Notes: generated by a model not told the origin, from the letters alone. 6,433 bases of DNA from an uncultured Dysosmobacter sp. (GCA_934504065.1 CAKSVQ010000129.1:1-6433), one strand, 5' to 3'; shown: positions 1-6,060, counted from the first letter of the stretch. Program-made: numbers and translations.

Positions 1-198
1 ACCTACACCGACCGCAAGCGCATCCACAACCTGAAGTACTACACCTGGGTGGAGCAGCAGGGCAAGACCAGCGAAGAACTCAACGCCCTGTGGTACGACA
101 CCGAGGGCACGTGGGATGCCGTCCATGCGCAGGCCAAGGACCTCGACGAGCTCATCAACGCCTTCAACGACGCCACGGGCCTGCTCAAGAGCCTGTAA
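1..198 (+). CDS. C-terminal fragment, probable PLP-dependent (cysteine-synthase-like) enzyme
   Basis: Frame 1 is open from the first base to a TAA at 196-198, giving the last 65 residues of a protein whose start lies outside the window. The peptide begins TYTDRKRIHNLKYYTWVEQQ and ends in LLKSL. It is rich in Trp, Tyr, Glu and Asp and looks like a helical C-terminal extension. From memory, similar tails occur on clostridial PLP-dependent enzymes of fold type II annotated as cysteine-synthase-family proteins. No catalytic motif (lysine site, phosphate loop) is inside the fragment, so the family is a tentative recognition. The coding call is firm: codons are strongly G/C-ending, and the frame is closed by a hairpin terminator 48 bases after the stop. 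The next gene is also a fold-type-II PLP enzyme. An amino-acid metabolism role fits, but the substrate cannot be read from here. Confidence 0.7.
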   Translation, partial: TYTDRKRIHNLKYYTWVEQQGKTSEELNALWYDTEGTWDAVHAQAKDLDELINAFNDATGLLKSL

Positions 199-245
199 GG
201 CATAAGAAGCCTCGCAGAGCGAAGCGAAACTTTTAAGACAATCTG

Positions 246-275
246 ACCGATGGGGGCTGGAGCCCCCATCGGTTT
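246..275 (+). terminator. Rho-independent terminator after the upstream PLP-enzyme gene
   Basis: A perfect inverted repeat pairs 247-258 with 261-272 (CCGATGGGGGCT / AGCCCCCATCGG). It extends by an A:T pair at 246/273, and in practice the loop is TGGA. Only three T residues (273-275) follow before mixed sequence, so termination may be incomplete. No clear promoter lies between this hairpin and thrC, so some read-through into thrC is plausible. Confidence 0.75.
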
Positions 276-315
276 CTGCGGTTTCCATTGTCCACAATAG
301 AAAAGGAGAGACAAC

Positions 316-1563
316 ATGAAAAACGTTTTGTATGGCAAGTGCGTCAAGTGCGGCAAGACCTATGAGGCCACGCCTGACCTGACCACCTGTGAGTGCGGCG
401 GCATTCTGGATATTACCTATGATTATGATTACATCAAAAGCGTTCTGACCAAGGAAAAGCTGGCCGCCCGGAAAGAGCGCACCATGTGGCGCTACCGGGA
501 GCTGCTGCCTGTGGAAGAGAGCACGGAGCCCACGCCGCTGCGGGTGGGCTGGTCGCCCCTTTATGAAGAGCCCCGCCTTGCGGCGCAGCTGGGGCTCAAG
601 CGTCTGTGGATCAAGGACGATGGTCAGAACCCCACGGCCTCACTGAAGGACCGTGCCTCCGCCATGGCCGTTGCCAAGGCCCGGGAGGCTGGGGCCAAGG
701 TGATCGCCTGCTCCTCCACCGGAAACGCCGCTTCTTCTCTGGCAGGCAATGCCGCTGCCGCGGGATTGAAGACCTATATCTTCGTGCCCTCACGGGCCCC
801 CAAGGGCAAGGTGGCCCAGCTGATGACTTTCGGCGCCACGGTCATTTCCGTGCAGGGCAGCTATGAAGATACCTTTGAGCTGAGCAAGGCCGCCATTGAA
901 AAGTGGGGCTGGTATAACCGCAACGCCGCCATCAACCCCTATCTCTCTGAGGGCAAAAAGACCGTCTCTCTGGAGATCATGGAGCAGCTCGACTGGCAGG
1001 TGCCGGACTATATCGCCATCTCTGTGGGTGACGGATGCACCATCGCGGGATTGTGGAAGGGCCTGAAGGACCTGTATGCCATTGGCTTTATCGATAAGCT
1101 GCCCCGGCTGATCTCCGCGCAGGCGGAAGGCTGCTGCCCGCTGAACCGCGCCATCGCGGAAAATAAGCCCTGGCACCCCATGGAAGAGAACACGCTGGCG
1201 GACTCCATCGCCGTGGGCGTGCCCCGGAACGCCGACAAGGCGCTGATGGCCATTCGGGAGAGCAACGGCATTGTGGTCAACGTCTCCGACGCGGAGATCA
1301 TGGCCGCCCAGAAGCTGCTGGGCCAGACCTGCGGCGTGTTCGGCGAGCCGGCCGGCGTCACCGGAACGGCTGGTGTGAAGAAGCTGTGCGAGCAGGGCGT
1401 GATCGGTGAGAACGACACGGTGGTCTCTGTGGTCACCGGAAACGGCCTGAAGGACGTGGCTAATGCCATCAAGGCCTGCGGCGATCCCATCACTATCCCC
1501 AGCGATATGGAGCTGCTGCTGAAGGCTTTCGCGGAAAACGGCATCGACGTGGAAGCGGAGTGA
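316..1563 (+). CDS. thrC: Threonine synthase, zinc-ribbon type (EC 4.2.3.1)
   Basis: This cytoplasmic enzyme converts O-phospho-L-homoserine and water to L-threonine and phosphate, the last step of threonine synthesis. The protein is 415 aa, normal for the shorter threonine synthases of archaea and clostridia. Residues 1-30 form a zinc-ribbon with C9-x2-C12 and C25-x-C27. The fold-type-II PLP core follows: the SLKDR motif with the PLP-binding lysine K111, a phosphate-binding STGNAAS loop at 134-140, a glycine-rich GDGCTIAG stretch at 238-245, and VTGNGLKD at 373-380. The last motif is highly typical of threonine synthase as opposed to cysteine synthase or threonine dehydratase. The ATG is preceded by AGGAGAG (304-310) at 5 nt spacing. 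No homoserine dehydrogenase or homoserine kinase gene is in the window. The gene is intact and ends before a strong terminator. A related PLP lyase is a remote alternative. Confidence 0.95.
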   Translation: MKNVLYGKCVKCGKTYEATPDLTTCECGGILDITYDYDYIKSVLTKEKLAARKERTMWRYRELLPVEESTEPTPLRVGWSPLYEEPRLAAQLGLKRLWIKDDGQNPTASLKDRASAMAVAKAREAGAKVIACSSTGNAASSLAGNAAAAGLKTYIFVPSRAPKGKVAQLMTFGATVISVQGSYEDTFELSKAAIEKWGWYNRNAAINPYLSEGKKTVSLEIMEQLDWQVPDYIAISVGDGCTIAGLWKGLKDLYAIGFIDKLPRLISAQAEGCCPLNRAIAENKPWHPMEENTLADSIAVGVPRNADKALMAIRESNGIVVNVSDAEIMAAQKLLGQTCGVFGEPAGVTGTAGVKKLCEQGVIGENDTVVSVVTGNGLKDVANAIKACGDPITIPSDMELLLKAFAENGIDVEAE

Positions 1564-1573
1564 TCAAGCTTTG

Positions 1574-1614
1574 AAAACCGAGGGCGGGAGGAATTTTCCC
1601 CCGCCCTCGGTTTT
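1574..1614 (+). terminator. Strong bidirectional Rho-independent terminator after thrC
   Basis: A 15-bp perfect stem pairs 1574-1588 (AAAACCGAGGGCGGG) with 1600-1614 (CCCGCCCTCGGTTTT) across an 11-nt loop. The A4 run at the foot of the left arm and the T4 run at the foot of the right arm make it usable from either side. It starts 11 bases after the thrC stop codon. Confidence 0.92.
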
Positions 1615-1622
1615 GCATAATG

Positions 1623-1654
1623 GCCTTTTCCCATTATATCAGTGGGAAAAAGGC
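1623..1654. repeat. Imperfect inverted repeat abutting the -35 box of the HMA gene
   Basis: The left arm GCCTTTTCCCA (1623-1633) is complementary to the right arm TGGGAAAAAGGC (1643-1654), with one extra A in the right arm. The centre is AT-rich. The right arm ends on the base before the TTGACA -35 element. It is followed by no T-run in + orientation, so it is unlikely to be a second terminator. Its position would suit an upstream protein-binding site, but no function is shown. Confidence 0.4.
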
Positions 1655-1683
1655 TTGACAGGGACCGGGTGCGGGTGTAAACT
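1655..1683 (+). promoter_or_regulatory. Sigma-A-type promoter of the HMA-domain gene
   Basis: A consensus -35 TTGACA at 1655-1660 is separated by 17 nt from TAAACT at 1678-1683, a 4/6 match to TATAAT. Transcription would start near 1690, just before the first of two palindromic operators. The 5' leader would be about 85 nt. Confidence 0.78.
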
Positions 1684-1693
1684 ACGGGGCGAA

Positions 1694-1715
1694 GTGGTTA
1701 GAAATTACTAACCGC
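1694..1715. promoter_or_regulatory. Palindromic operator 1 (GTTAG-N6-CTAAC), putative DtxR-like site
   Basis: This is a near-perfect dyad of 22 bp: GTGGTTAG (1694-1701) faces CTAACCGC (1708-1715) with AATT at the centre. One A/A mismatch and one G:T-type mismatch are the only flaws. The core GTTAG-N6-CTAAC (1697-1712) recurs 36 bp downstream. The GGTTAG/CTAACC half-sites match those of DtxR/IdeR iron-box operators, but known DtxR boxes space them differently, so the regulator family is inferred. A protein bound just after the start site would block transcription. Confidence 0.6.
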
Positions 1716-1732
1716 TGGAAATTCGACTATGA

Positions 1733-1748
1733 GTTAGATGAATCTAAC
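1733..1748. promoter_or_regulatory. Palindromic operator 2 (GTTAG-N6-CTAAC)
   Basis: A perfect 7-bp inverted repeat GTTAGAT / ATCTAAC (1733-1739 and 1742-1748) has a GA centre. It has the same half-sites and the same spacing as the copy at 1697-1712, with centres 36 bp apart, and ends 12 bp before the AGGAGG ribosome binding site. Two matching copies in one leader argue against chance and suggest a repressor binding both sites. Confidence 0.6.
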
Positions 1749-1774
1749 TTTACAGACATGAGGAGGAATGCAGG

Positions 1775-2029
1775 ATGGTCAAGATCACCATGGACGTGGA
1801 CGGCATGGCCTGCGGGATGTGCGAGGCCCATATTAACGACGCGGTGCGCAAGGCGTTTGCCGTGAAAAAGGTGAAGTCGTCCCACACCAAGGGCACCACA
1901 GAGATCGTGGCAGAGGAGCCACTGGACGAGGAAAAGCTGAAAAGCGCCATCACGGACATCGGCTATACCGTCACCGCCGTGCGGACGGAGCCCTATGAGA
2001 AAAAAGGCTTCTCCCTGTTCCACAGATAA
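1775..2029 (+). CDS. Small heavy-metal-associated (HMA) domain protein
   Basis: The 84-aa soluble protein is essentially one HMA domain of beta-alpha-beta-beta-alpha-beta layout, the fold of copper chaperones and of the N-termini of P-type metal ATPases. The metal loop GMACGMC at 10-16 supplies C13 and C16, and H19 makes a CxxCxxH pattern. The second helix starts near LDEEKLKSAI. A short tail, EPYEKKGFSLFHR, follows the domain and resembles tails I recall on HMA proteins of gut clostridia, sometimes near ferrous-iron transport genes. AGGAGG (1761-1766) lies 8 nt before the ATG, and the nearby ATGs at 1758 and 1768 are in other frames. The gene stands alone between its promoter and its terminator. 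Metal binding is secure by family. The metal (copper, iron or other) is unknown, and the operators upstream hint at iron or manganese control. No ATPase partner is in the window. Confidence 0.9.
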   Translation: MVKITMDVDGMACGMCEAHINDAVRKAFAVKKVKSSHTKGTTEIVAEEPLDEEKLKSAITDIGYTVTAVRTEPYEKKGFSLFHR

Positions 2030-2045
2030 AGAAAGCGCAGTTTAA

Positions 2046-2080
2046 AAAGCAGCTGTCTCTATTGTCGAGACGGCTGCTTT
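2046..2080 (+). terminator. Rho-independent terminator after the HMA gene
   Basis: A 14-bp stem with one wobble pair joins 2046-2059 (AAAGCAGCTGTCTC) to 2067-2080 (GAGACGGCTGCTTT) across a 7-nt loop, starting 16 bases after the HMA stop. The T tract is interrupted (TTTGTTCATT). The A/T ends of the stem also let it work in reverse. Confidence 0.8.
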
Positions 2081-2143
2081 GTTCATTCTGGCGCAGTTTT
2101 TGCCGGAGTTTTTTGAAAAACGCGGAGAAGTGAAGGAACAATC

Positions 2144-2172
2144 TTGAAAAAGGACACCCGCCATGATAAAAT
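2144..2172 (+). promoter_or_regulatory. Extended -10 sigma-A promoter of smc
   Basis: TTGAAA (2144-2149) and TAAAAT (2167-2172) are separated by 17 nt, and a TG at 2164-2165 gives the extended -10 TGnTAAAAT. The local DNA is AT-rich compared with the flanking genes. Transcription would start near 2179, giving an smc leader of about 50 nt. This shows smc has its own promoter here. Confidence 0.75.
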
Positions 2173-2229
2173 AAACTGCTATATTGGGCTTGGAGGAAAG
2201 CAGACCACGCGGAAGAAGGGGTGAGGGAG

Positions 2230-5200
2230 ATGTATTTAAAGTCCTTGGAGGTCCAGGGCTTCAAGTCGTTTCCGGATAAGACCGTTTTGAATTTCGGCTC
2301 GGACATCACCGCTATCGTGGGCCCCAACGGGTCGGGAAAGTCCAATCTGTCGGACGCGATCCGCTGGGTGATGGGCGAGCAGAGCGCGAAGGGCCTGCGG
2401 GGCGCCAAGATGGAGGATGTGATCTTCGGCGGCACGGCAAAGCGCACGCAGGTGGGTTTTGCACAGGTCACGCTGGTGATCGACAATACCGACCACATCT
2501 TTCCCACCATGGAGGAAAGCGAGGTCGCCATCACCCGCCGCTATTACCGCAGCGGCGAGAGTGAATATTATATCAACCGCCAATCCGTCCGGCTCAAGGA
2601 CGTGATGGAGCTGCTGATGGATACCGGCATGGGCAAGGAGGGCTATTCCATCATCGGGCAGGGCAAGATCGACGAGATCTTGTCCGCCAAAAGCGGCGAA
2701 CGGCGGGAGATTTTTGAAGAAGCTGCCGGAATTTCCAAATTCCGCCACCGCAAGGAGGAGGCCGAGCGCAAGCTGGAACGCACGGAGGAAAATCTGGTGC
2801 GCATCAACGACAAGATCGCGGAACTGGAATTGCAGGTGGGCCCCCTGCGGACGCAGGCGGAAAAGGCAAAAAAATATCTGATCCTGCGGGACGAGCTGCG
2901 GCTGCTGGAAATTTCCCTGTGGCTGGACCAGCTGGATGAATTGAAAGCCGCCGGGCGCAAGCTGGAGGGCGACCTGTGCGCGGCCCAGACCCAGCGGGAC
3001 GAGGCCCGCGCCGCGCTGGACGGGCTTTATGCCGAGGGAGAGGCCTTTGGCGAGCAGATGCGGGAAAAGGACATGGCTGCCGAGCGTGTCCGCGCTGAGG
3101 CCGCCGCGCTGGAAGCGCAGGGAAAAGAGCAGGAATCCGCCGTCGCCGTGCTGGAGAGTACGGTGGCCCACAACCGGGAGAATATTCAGCGGGCTCAAGC
3201 GGAACTGGAAGAAGCCGGGAACCGTGCCGGAGGGCTTGCCCAGCAGGCGGCAGAGCAGGAAGCCCGGGCCGCAGAGCTTGATGAGGCAGTGCGCACATTG
3301 AACGCCGCGCTGGAAGCGCTGCTGGAACGGGCCCGCGCCGCCGCAGAGGAAGCGGGCGGCGCCCGCTCGCAGGCAGAAGCTCTTCGCGGACGGGAGGCCA
3401 TGGCCGCCGCTGCCGCAGCGGACGCCCGGACCGAGGCCGCAGCTGTGGCTGCGCAGGCCGAGCAGCTTCGCCAGCGGGCGCAGGCTGCGGAGAATACCCG
3501 GCAGGAGACCGCCGCACGAATGGAAGCGGCCCGCGCCGAAGCCAGAACCAACCGCCGCGCGTTGGAAGACGCCCGGGACAACGCCGCCGCTGCCGCCAAT
3601 ATCATTGCGGGCCATGCCCTGCGGATGGAGGAGCGGAAGAAAAAAGCCGCCGCCGCCGGGGAAGAGCGGGTCCGGGTGACCATGGACGCCGGGGCGCTGG
3701 ACAGCCGCATCCGGCTGCTGACGGAGATGGAAAAGGAGTACGAGGGTTTTTCCAAGGCCGTCCGGCTGGTGTGTCAGGCCCAAAGTGCCCTGCGGGGCAT
3801 CCACGGCCCAGTGGCCAATCTGATGAAGACCGACCGCCGCTATTCGCTGGCCATTGAAATCGCGCTGGGCGGCGGTTTGCAGAATATTGTGGTGGACCGG
3901 GAAGAGGACGCCAAGGCCGCCATCCGTTTCTTGAAGCAGAGGGACGGCGGACGGGCCACCTTCCTGCCCCTGACGGCCATCCGCGGCGAGGAGCTGCGGA
4001 TGGGCGGCGTGGAGCGGGAGTTTGGCTTTGTGGGACTTGCTTCTCGTCTGGTGCGCTTTGAGGAACAGTACGCGGATATTTTCCGCAGCCTGCTGGGGCG
4101 CACAGTGGTGGTGGAGGATATGGACTGCGGCATCGCCATGGCGCGGAAATACCGCAGCGCTTTCCGCATCGTCACATTGGACGGACAGGTGATGAACCGG
4201 GGCGGTTCCATGACGGGTGGCTCCACCAGCCGCAGCGCAGGCGTTTTAAGCCGCAGTGCAGAGCTGGAAAGCCTGCATGTCCGGGCAGAGGTTATGGGTG
4301 AAAAGCTGGCCGCCGCCCGCCGGGACGAAGAAGCGGCGCAGCGGGAGCTTGCGGCGGCACAGTATGAAATGGAGACCGCCGAAAGCCAGCGCCGTCAGGC
4401 AGAGGACGAGGTGCTGCGGCTGGAGGGCACCAGGCAGCATCTTGATCTGCTGGTGCAGTCGCTGACAGCGCAAATGGAAAACTTGGACGGCGAACTGGAA
4501 AGCCTGCATGGCCGTCTGGAAGAAAGCGATGTCCGTTTCGCCGAAGCGGAGCGGCAGGCAAAAGAGCAGGAAGCCCTTGCCGAAAGCCTGCGCGCACAGG
4601 CGGAGGACATGCTCTCCGGTCAGTCTGAGCTGCTGGCCCGTTCCGGCGCGCTGAGCGAGGAGATCACCGGGAAAAAGGCAGAGCTTGCCGCCCTGAGTGC
4701 CCAGCGGGAGGGGGCGGCGCAGCGCACGGCGGACCTGAGAGGTCTTGCCGACGAGCTTGCGGGCGACCGACGGACGAAGGAAGCGGCCCTGCAGGAGTAT
4801 CAAAAGAAGATCGACGAGGCAGAGAGCGGCATTGCCCGCTGCCGCGAGGCATTAGAGCGCCTGCACGCGCAGGCGGAGAATCAGCAGCAGCGGCTGTGGG
4901 AGCTGAATGAAGAGAAGATCGCACTGGAGGCCCAGCGAACAGCCAGCAACCGCCGCAGTCAGGAAATGAACGAGACGCTGCTGAATCTGGAACGGGCTGT
5001 GAGCCTTTTAGAGCAGAAGAAGACCACCGGAGCCATGGAGGAAAAGCAAATTCTTGACCGCCTATGGGAGACCTATGAGTTAAGCCATTCCGATGCCGTG
5101 GCCATCCGCGTGGAACTGGAAAACAGCGCTAAAGCCGGGCGGCGCGTGGGCGAGCTGAAGCGGGAAATCCACGCGCTGGGAGCGGTGAATACCGGAGCCA

Positions 5201-5796
5201 TCGAGGAATTCGACCGGGTGAACGGCCGCTATACCTACCTCACCGGGCAGCGGGACGACGTGGAAAAGGCCAAGGCGGAGCTTGGGGGCATCATTGCCGA
5301 GATTACGGCGCAGATGACGGACATCTTCGCCCAGCAATTCAAGCTCATCGACGAGAGCTTTCAGTCCACCTTTGCAGACCTCTTCGGCGGCGGCGCGGCC
5401 CATCTTGAACTGGAGGATGCCTCCGATATTCTGGGCTGCGGCATTGAAATCAAGGCCCAGCCGCCGGGCAAGAGCCTGAAAACCATTTCGCTTCTCTCCG
5501 GCGGAGAGAAGGCGTTTGTGGCCATCGCCCTGTATTTTGCGATTTTGAAGGTGCACCCCACGCCGTTTTGCGTGATGGACGAGATTGAGGCCGCGCTGGA
5601 TGAACCCAACGTGATCCGGGTGGCCCGCTATATGCGCCGCCTTTCCGGCAGGACGCAGTTCATCGTCATCACCCACCGCCGGGGCACCATGGAAGAAGCC
5701 GACGTTCTCTACGGCGTCACCATGCAGGAACAAGGTGTGAGTAAGATATTGTCGATCAATTTGAATGATATGGCGAAGGAGCTGAAACTTTCGTAA
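2230..5796 (+). CDS. smc: Chromosome partition/condensation ATPase SMC
   Basis: SMC homodimers, with the kleisin ScpA and with ScpB, form the ring that loads on DNA and compacts and segregates the chromosome. The product is 1188 aa, close to the 1186 aa of B. subtilis Smc. In order: N-terminal head (about 1-165) with Walker A GPNGSGKS at 31-38 (K37), the arginine finger R57 in GLRGAK, and Q-loop Q144. A first coiled-coil arm (about 170-505) follows, very alanine-rich in its middle. The hinge (about 523-665) ends in GGSMTGGS. A second arm (about 680-1010) leads to the C-terminal head with signature LSGGEK at 1089-1094 and Walker B VMDEIEAALDE with D1117 and catalytic E1118. All catalytic residues are present. 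ATG 2230 is chosen because it gives the usual MYLKSLE start and has GGTGA at 5 nt; the in-frame GTG at 2221 would add three residues. The usual neighbours rnc and ftsY are absent from the window. Confidence 0.97.
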   Translation: MYLKSLEVQGFKSFPDKTVLNFGSDITAIVGPNGSGKSNLSDAIRWVMGEQSAKGLRGAKMEDVIFGGTAKRTQVGFAQVTLVIDNTDHIFPTMEESEVAITRRYYRSGESEYYINRQSVRLKDVMELLMDTGMGKEGYSIIGQGKIDEILSAKSGERREIFEEAAGISKFRHRKEEAERKLERTEENLVRINDKIAELELQVGPLRTQAEKAKKYLILRDELRLLEISLWLDQLDELKAAGRKLEGDLCAAQTQRDEARAALDGLYAEGEAFGEQMREKDMAAERVRAEAAALEAQGKEQESAVAVLESTVAHNRENIQRAQAELEEAGNRAGGLAQQAAEQEARAAELDEAVRTLNAALEALLERARAAAEEAGGARSQAEALRGREAMAAAAAADARTEAAAVAAQAEQLRQRAQAAENTRQETAARMEAARAEARTNRRALEDARDNAAAAANIIAGHALRMEERKKKAAAAGEERVRVTMDAGALDSRIRLLTEMEKEYEGFSKAVRLVCQAQSALRGIHGPVANLMKTDRRYSLAIEIALGGGLQNIVVDREEDAKAAIRFLKQRDGGRATFLPLTAIRGEELRMGGVEREFGFVGLASRLVRFEEQYADIFRSLLGRTVVVEDMDCGIAMARKYRSAFRIVTLDGQVMNRGGSMTGGSTSRSAGVLSRSAELESLHVRAEVMGEKLAAARRDEEAAQRELAAAQYEMETAESQRRQAEDEVLRLEGTRQHLDLLVQSLTAQMENLDGELESLHGRLEESDVRFAEAERQAKEQEALAESLRAQAEDMLSGQSELLARSGALSEEITGKKAELAALSAQREGAAQRTADLRGLADELAGDRRTKEAALQEYQKKIDEAESGIARCREALERLHAQAENQQQRLWELNEEKIALEAQRTASNRRSQEMNETLLNLERAVSLLEQKKTTGAMEEKQILDRLWETYELSHSDAVAIRVELENSAKAGRRVGELKREIHALGAVNTGAIEEFDRVNGRYTYLTGQRDDVEKAKAELGGIIAEITAQMTDIFAQQFKLIDESFQSTFADLFGGGAAHLELEDASDILGCGIEIKAQPPGKSLKTISLLSGGEKAFVAIALYFAILKVHPTPFCVMDEIEAALDEPNVIRVARYMRRLSGRTQFIVITHRRGTMEEADVLYGVTMQEQGVSKILSINLNDMAKELKLS
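5722..5796 (+). repeat. Direct repeat, copy A: 3' end of functional smc
   Basis: These 75 bases encode the last 24 residues of SMC plus the stop, starting at M1165 (MQEQGVSKILSINL...). They recur at 5924-5998 with 70 of 75 bases identical. The similarity begins exactly at an ATG codon and ends exactly at the TAA stop; flanking bases on both sides differ. Confidence 0.95.
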
Positions 5797-5812
5797 GCAT
5801 GGTGACAGGGCT

Positions 5813-5845
5813 CCCGCCGGAAAGGCGCACAGCGTTTCCGGTGGG
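5813..5845 (+). other. Hairpin 17 bases downstream of smc
   Basis: CCCGCCGGAAA (5813-5823) pairs with TTTCCGGTGGG (5835-5845) in 11 bp with one wobble, around an 11-nt loop. What follows is AAAGAGG and not a T-run, so it is not a standard Rho-independent terminator. It may protect the smc mRNA 3' end. Its right arm can instead pair with 5885-5893 (CGCCGGAAA), which would place the intervening ribosome binding site in a loop. Confidence 0.45.
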
Positions 5846-5864
5846 AAAGAGGAGGAGCAAGGGA

Positions 5865-5942
5865 GTGGATGAAGTTTTCGGCAACGCCGGAAACGGAATT
5901 CCAGAGGACTTTGCGACGACGTTATGCAGGAACAAGGCGTGA
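5865..5942 (+). CDS. Short ORF with a strong ribosome binding site, probably a truncated gene start
   Basis: GTG 5865 begins a 25-codon frame (peptide start VDEVFGNAGNGIPEDFATTL) that ends at TGA 5940-5942. It is preceded by AGAGGAGGAG (5848-5857) with about 9 nt spacing, one of the best ribosome binding sites in the window. The frame runs into the second smc-tail copy at 5924 and stops soon after, out of the smc reading frame. The likeliest reading is the first about 20 codons of a real gene cut off by the recombination junction. A genuine small peptide is possible. I recognise no family. Confidence 0.3.
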   Translation: MDEVFGNAGNGIPEDFATTLCRNKA

Positions 5943-5998
5943 GTAAGATACTGTCGATCAATTTGAATGATGTGGCGAAGGAACTGAAGCTTTCGTAA
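5924..5998 (+). pseudogene. Duplicate of the smc 3' end (24 codons plus stop), copy B
   Basis: This stretch reads MQEQG...KELKLS then TAA and differs from the true smc end by five transitions in 75 bases. Four are synonymous (GGT/GGC, TTG/CTG, GAG/GAA, AAA/AAG) and one changes Met to Val. It lies 127 bases beyond the smc stop. No head domain, hinge or arm accompanies it, and no ribosome binding site sits at a useful distance from ATG 5924, so it is treated as a gene remnant. The synonymous pattern implies the copy diverged while still part of a working smc gene, so it is better explained as the residue of another smc allele than as a recent slip duplication. Translation as a 24-residue peptide is not excluded. 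Confidence 0.85.
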
Positions 5999-6011
5999 AT
6001 CAGAAAATTTC

Positions 6012-6028
6012 CTTTCCAAAGTGGAAAG
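6012..6028 (+). other. Short hairpin upstream of the zinc-ribbon gene
   Basis: CTTTCCA (6012-6018) pairs perfectly with TGGAAAG (6022-6028) around an AAG loop, 14 bases after the stop of the smc-tail copy. No T-run follows, so it is a weak terminator candidate at best. It could be an element of the leader of the gene starting at 6061. No convincing -35/-10 pair was found for that gene. Confidence 0.35.
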
Positions 6029-6060
6029 AACCATACATTATGAAAGGGGAGCGGTGCTGC

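Noticed and set aside
287..298. ATTGT-CC-ACAAT palindrome before thrC
   Set aside because: With only 5 bp per arm and a single copy, it is expected by chance; no promoter could be placed to make it an operator.
1008..1634. 208-codon open frame on the - strand over thrC
   Set aside because: It is antisense to strongly supported thrC codons, would start inside the thrC terminator region, and matches no family.
2035..2100. GCGCAGTTT direct repeat flanking the HMA terminator
   Set aside because: The repeat is only about 9 bases, with no transposase, target-site or inverted-end structure, so an insertion is not supported.
2046..2147. Open frame reading KAAVSIVETAALFILAQFL... to a TGA at 2145-2147
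   Set aside because: It has no ATG or ribosome binding site, its first part is the terminator hairpin of the HMA gene, and it overlaps the smc -35 element.
3330..3660. Alanine-rich, repetitive-looking stretch in smc
   Set aside because: It keeps the smc reading frame and heptad-like coiled-coil character, and total SMC length is normal, so it is ordinary arm sequence and not an inserted repeat.
2236..3804. 522-codon open frame on the - strand inside smc
   Set aside because: It lies wholly antisense to a clear SMC coding region, has no recognisable domain and is low-complexity (Leu, Gly, Ala, His). High third-position GC on the + strand removes stop codons from the opposite frame.
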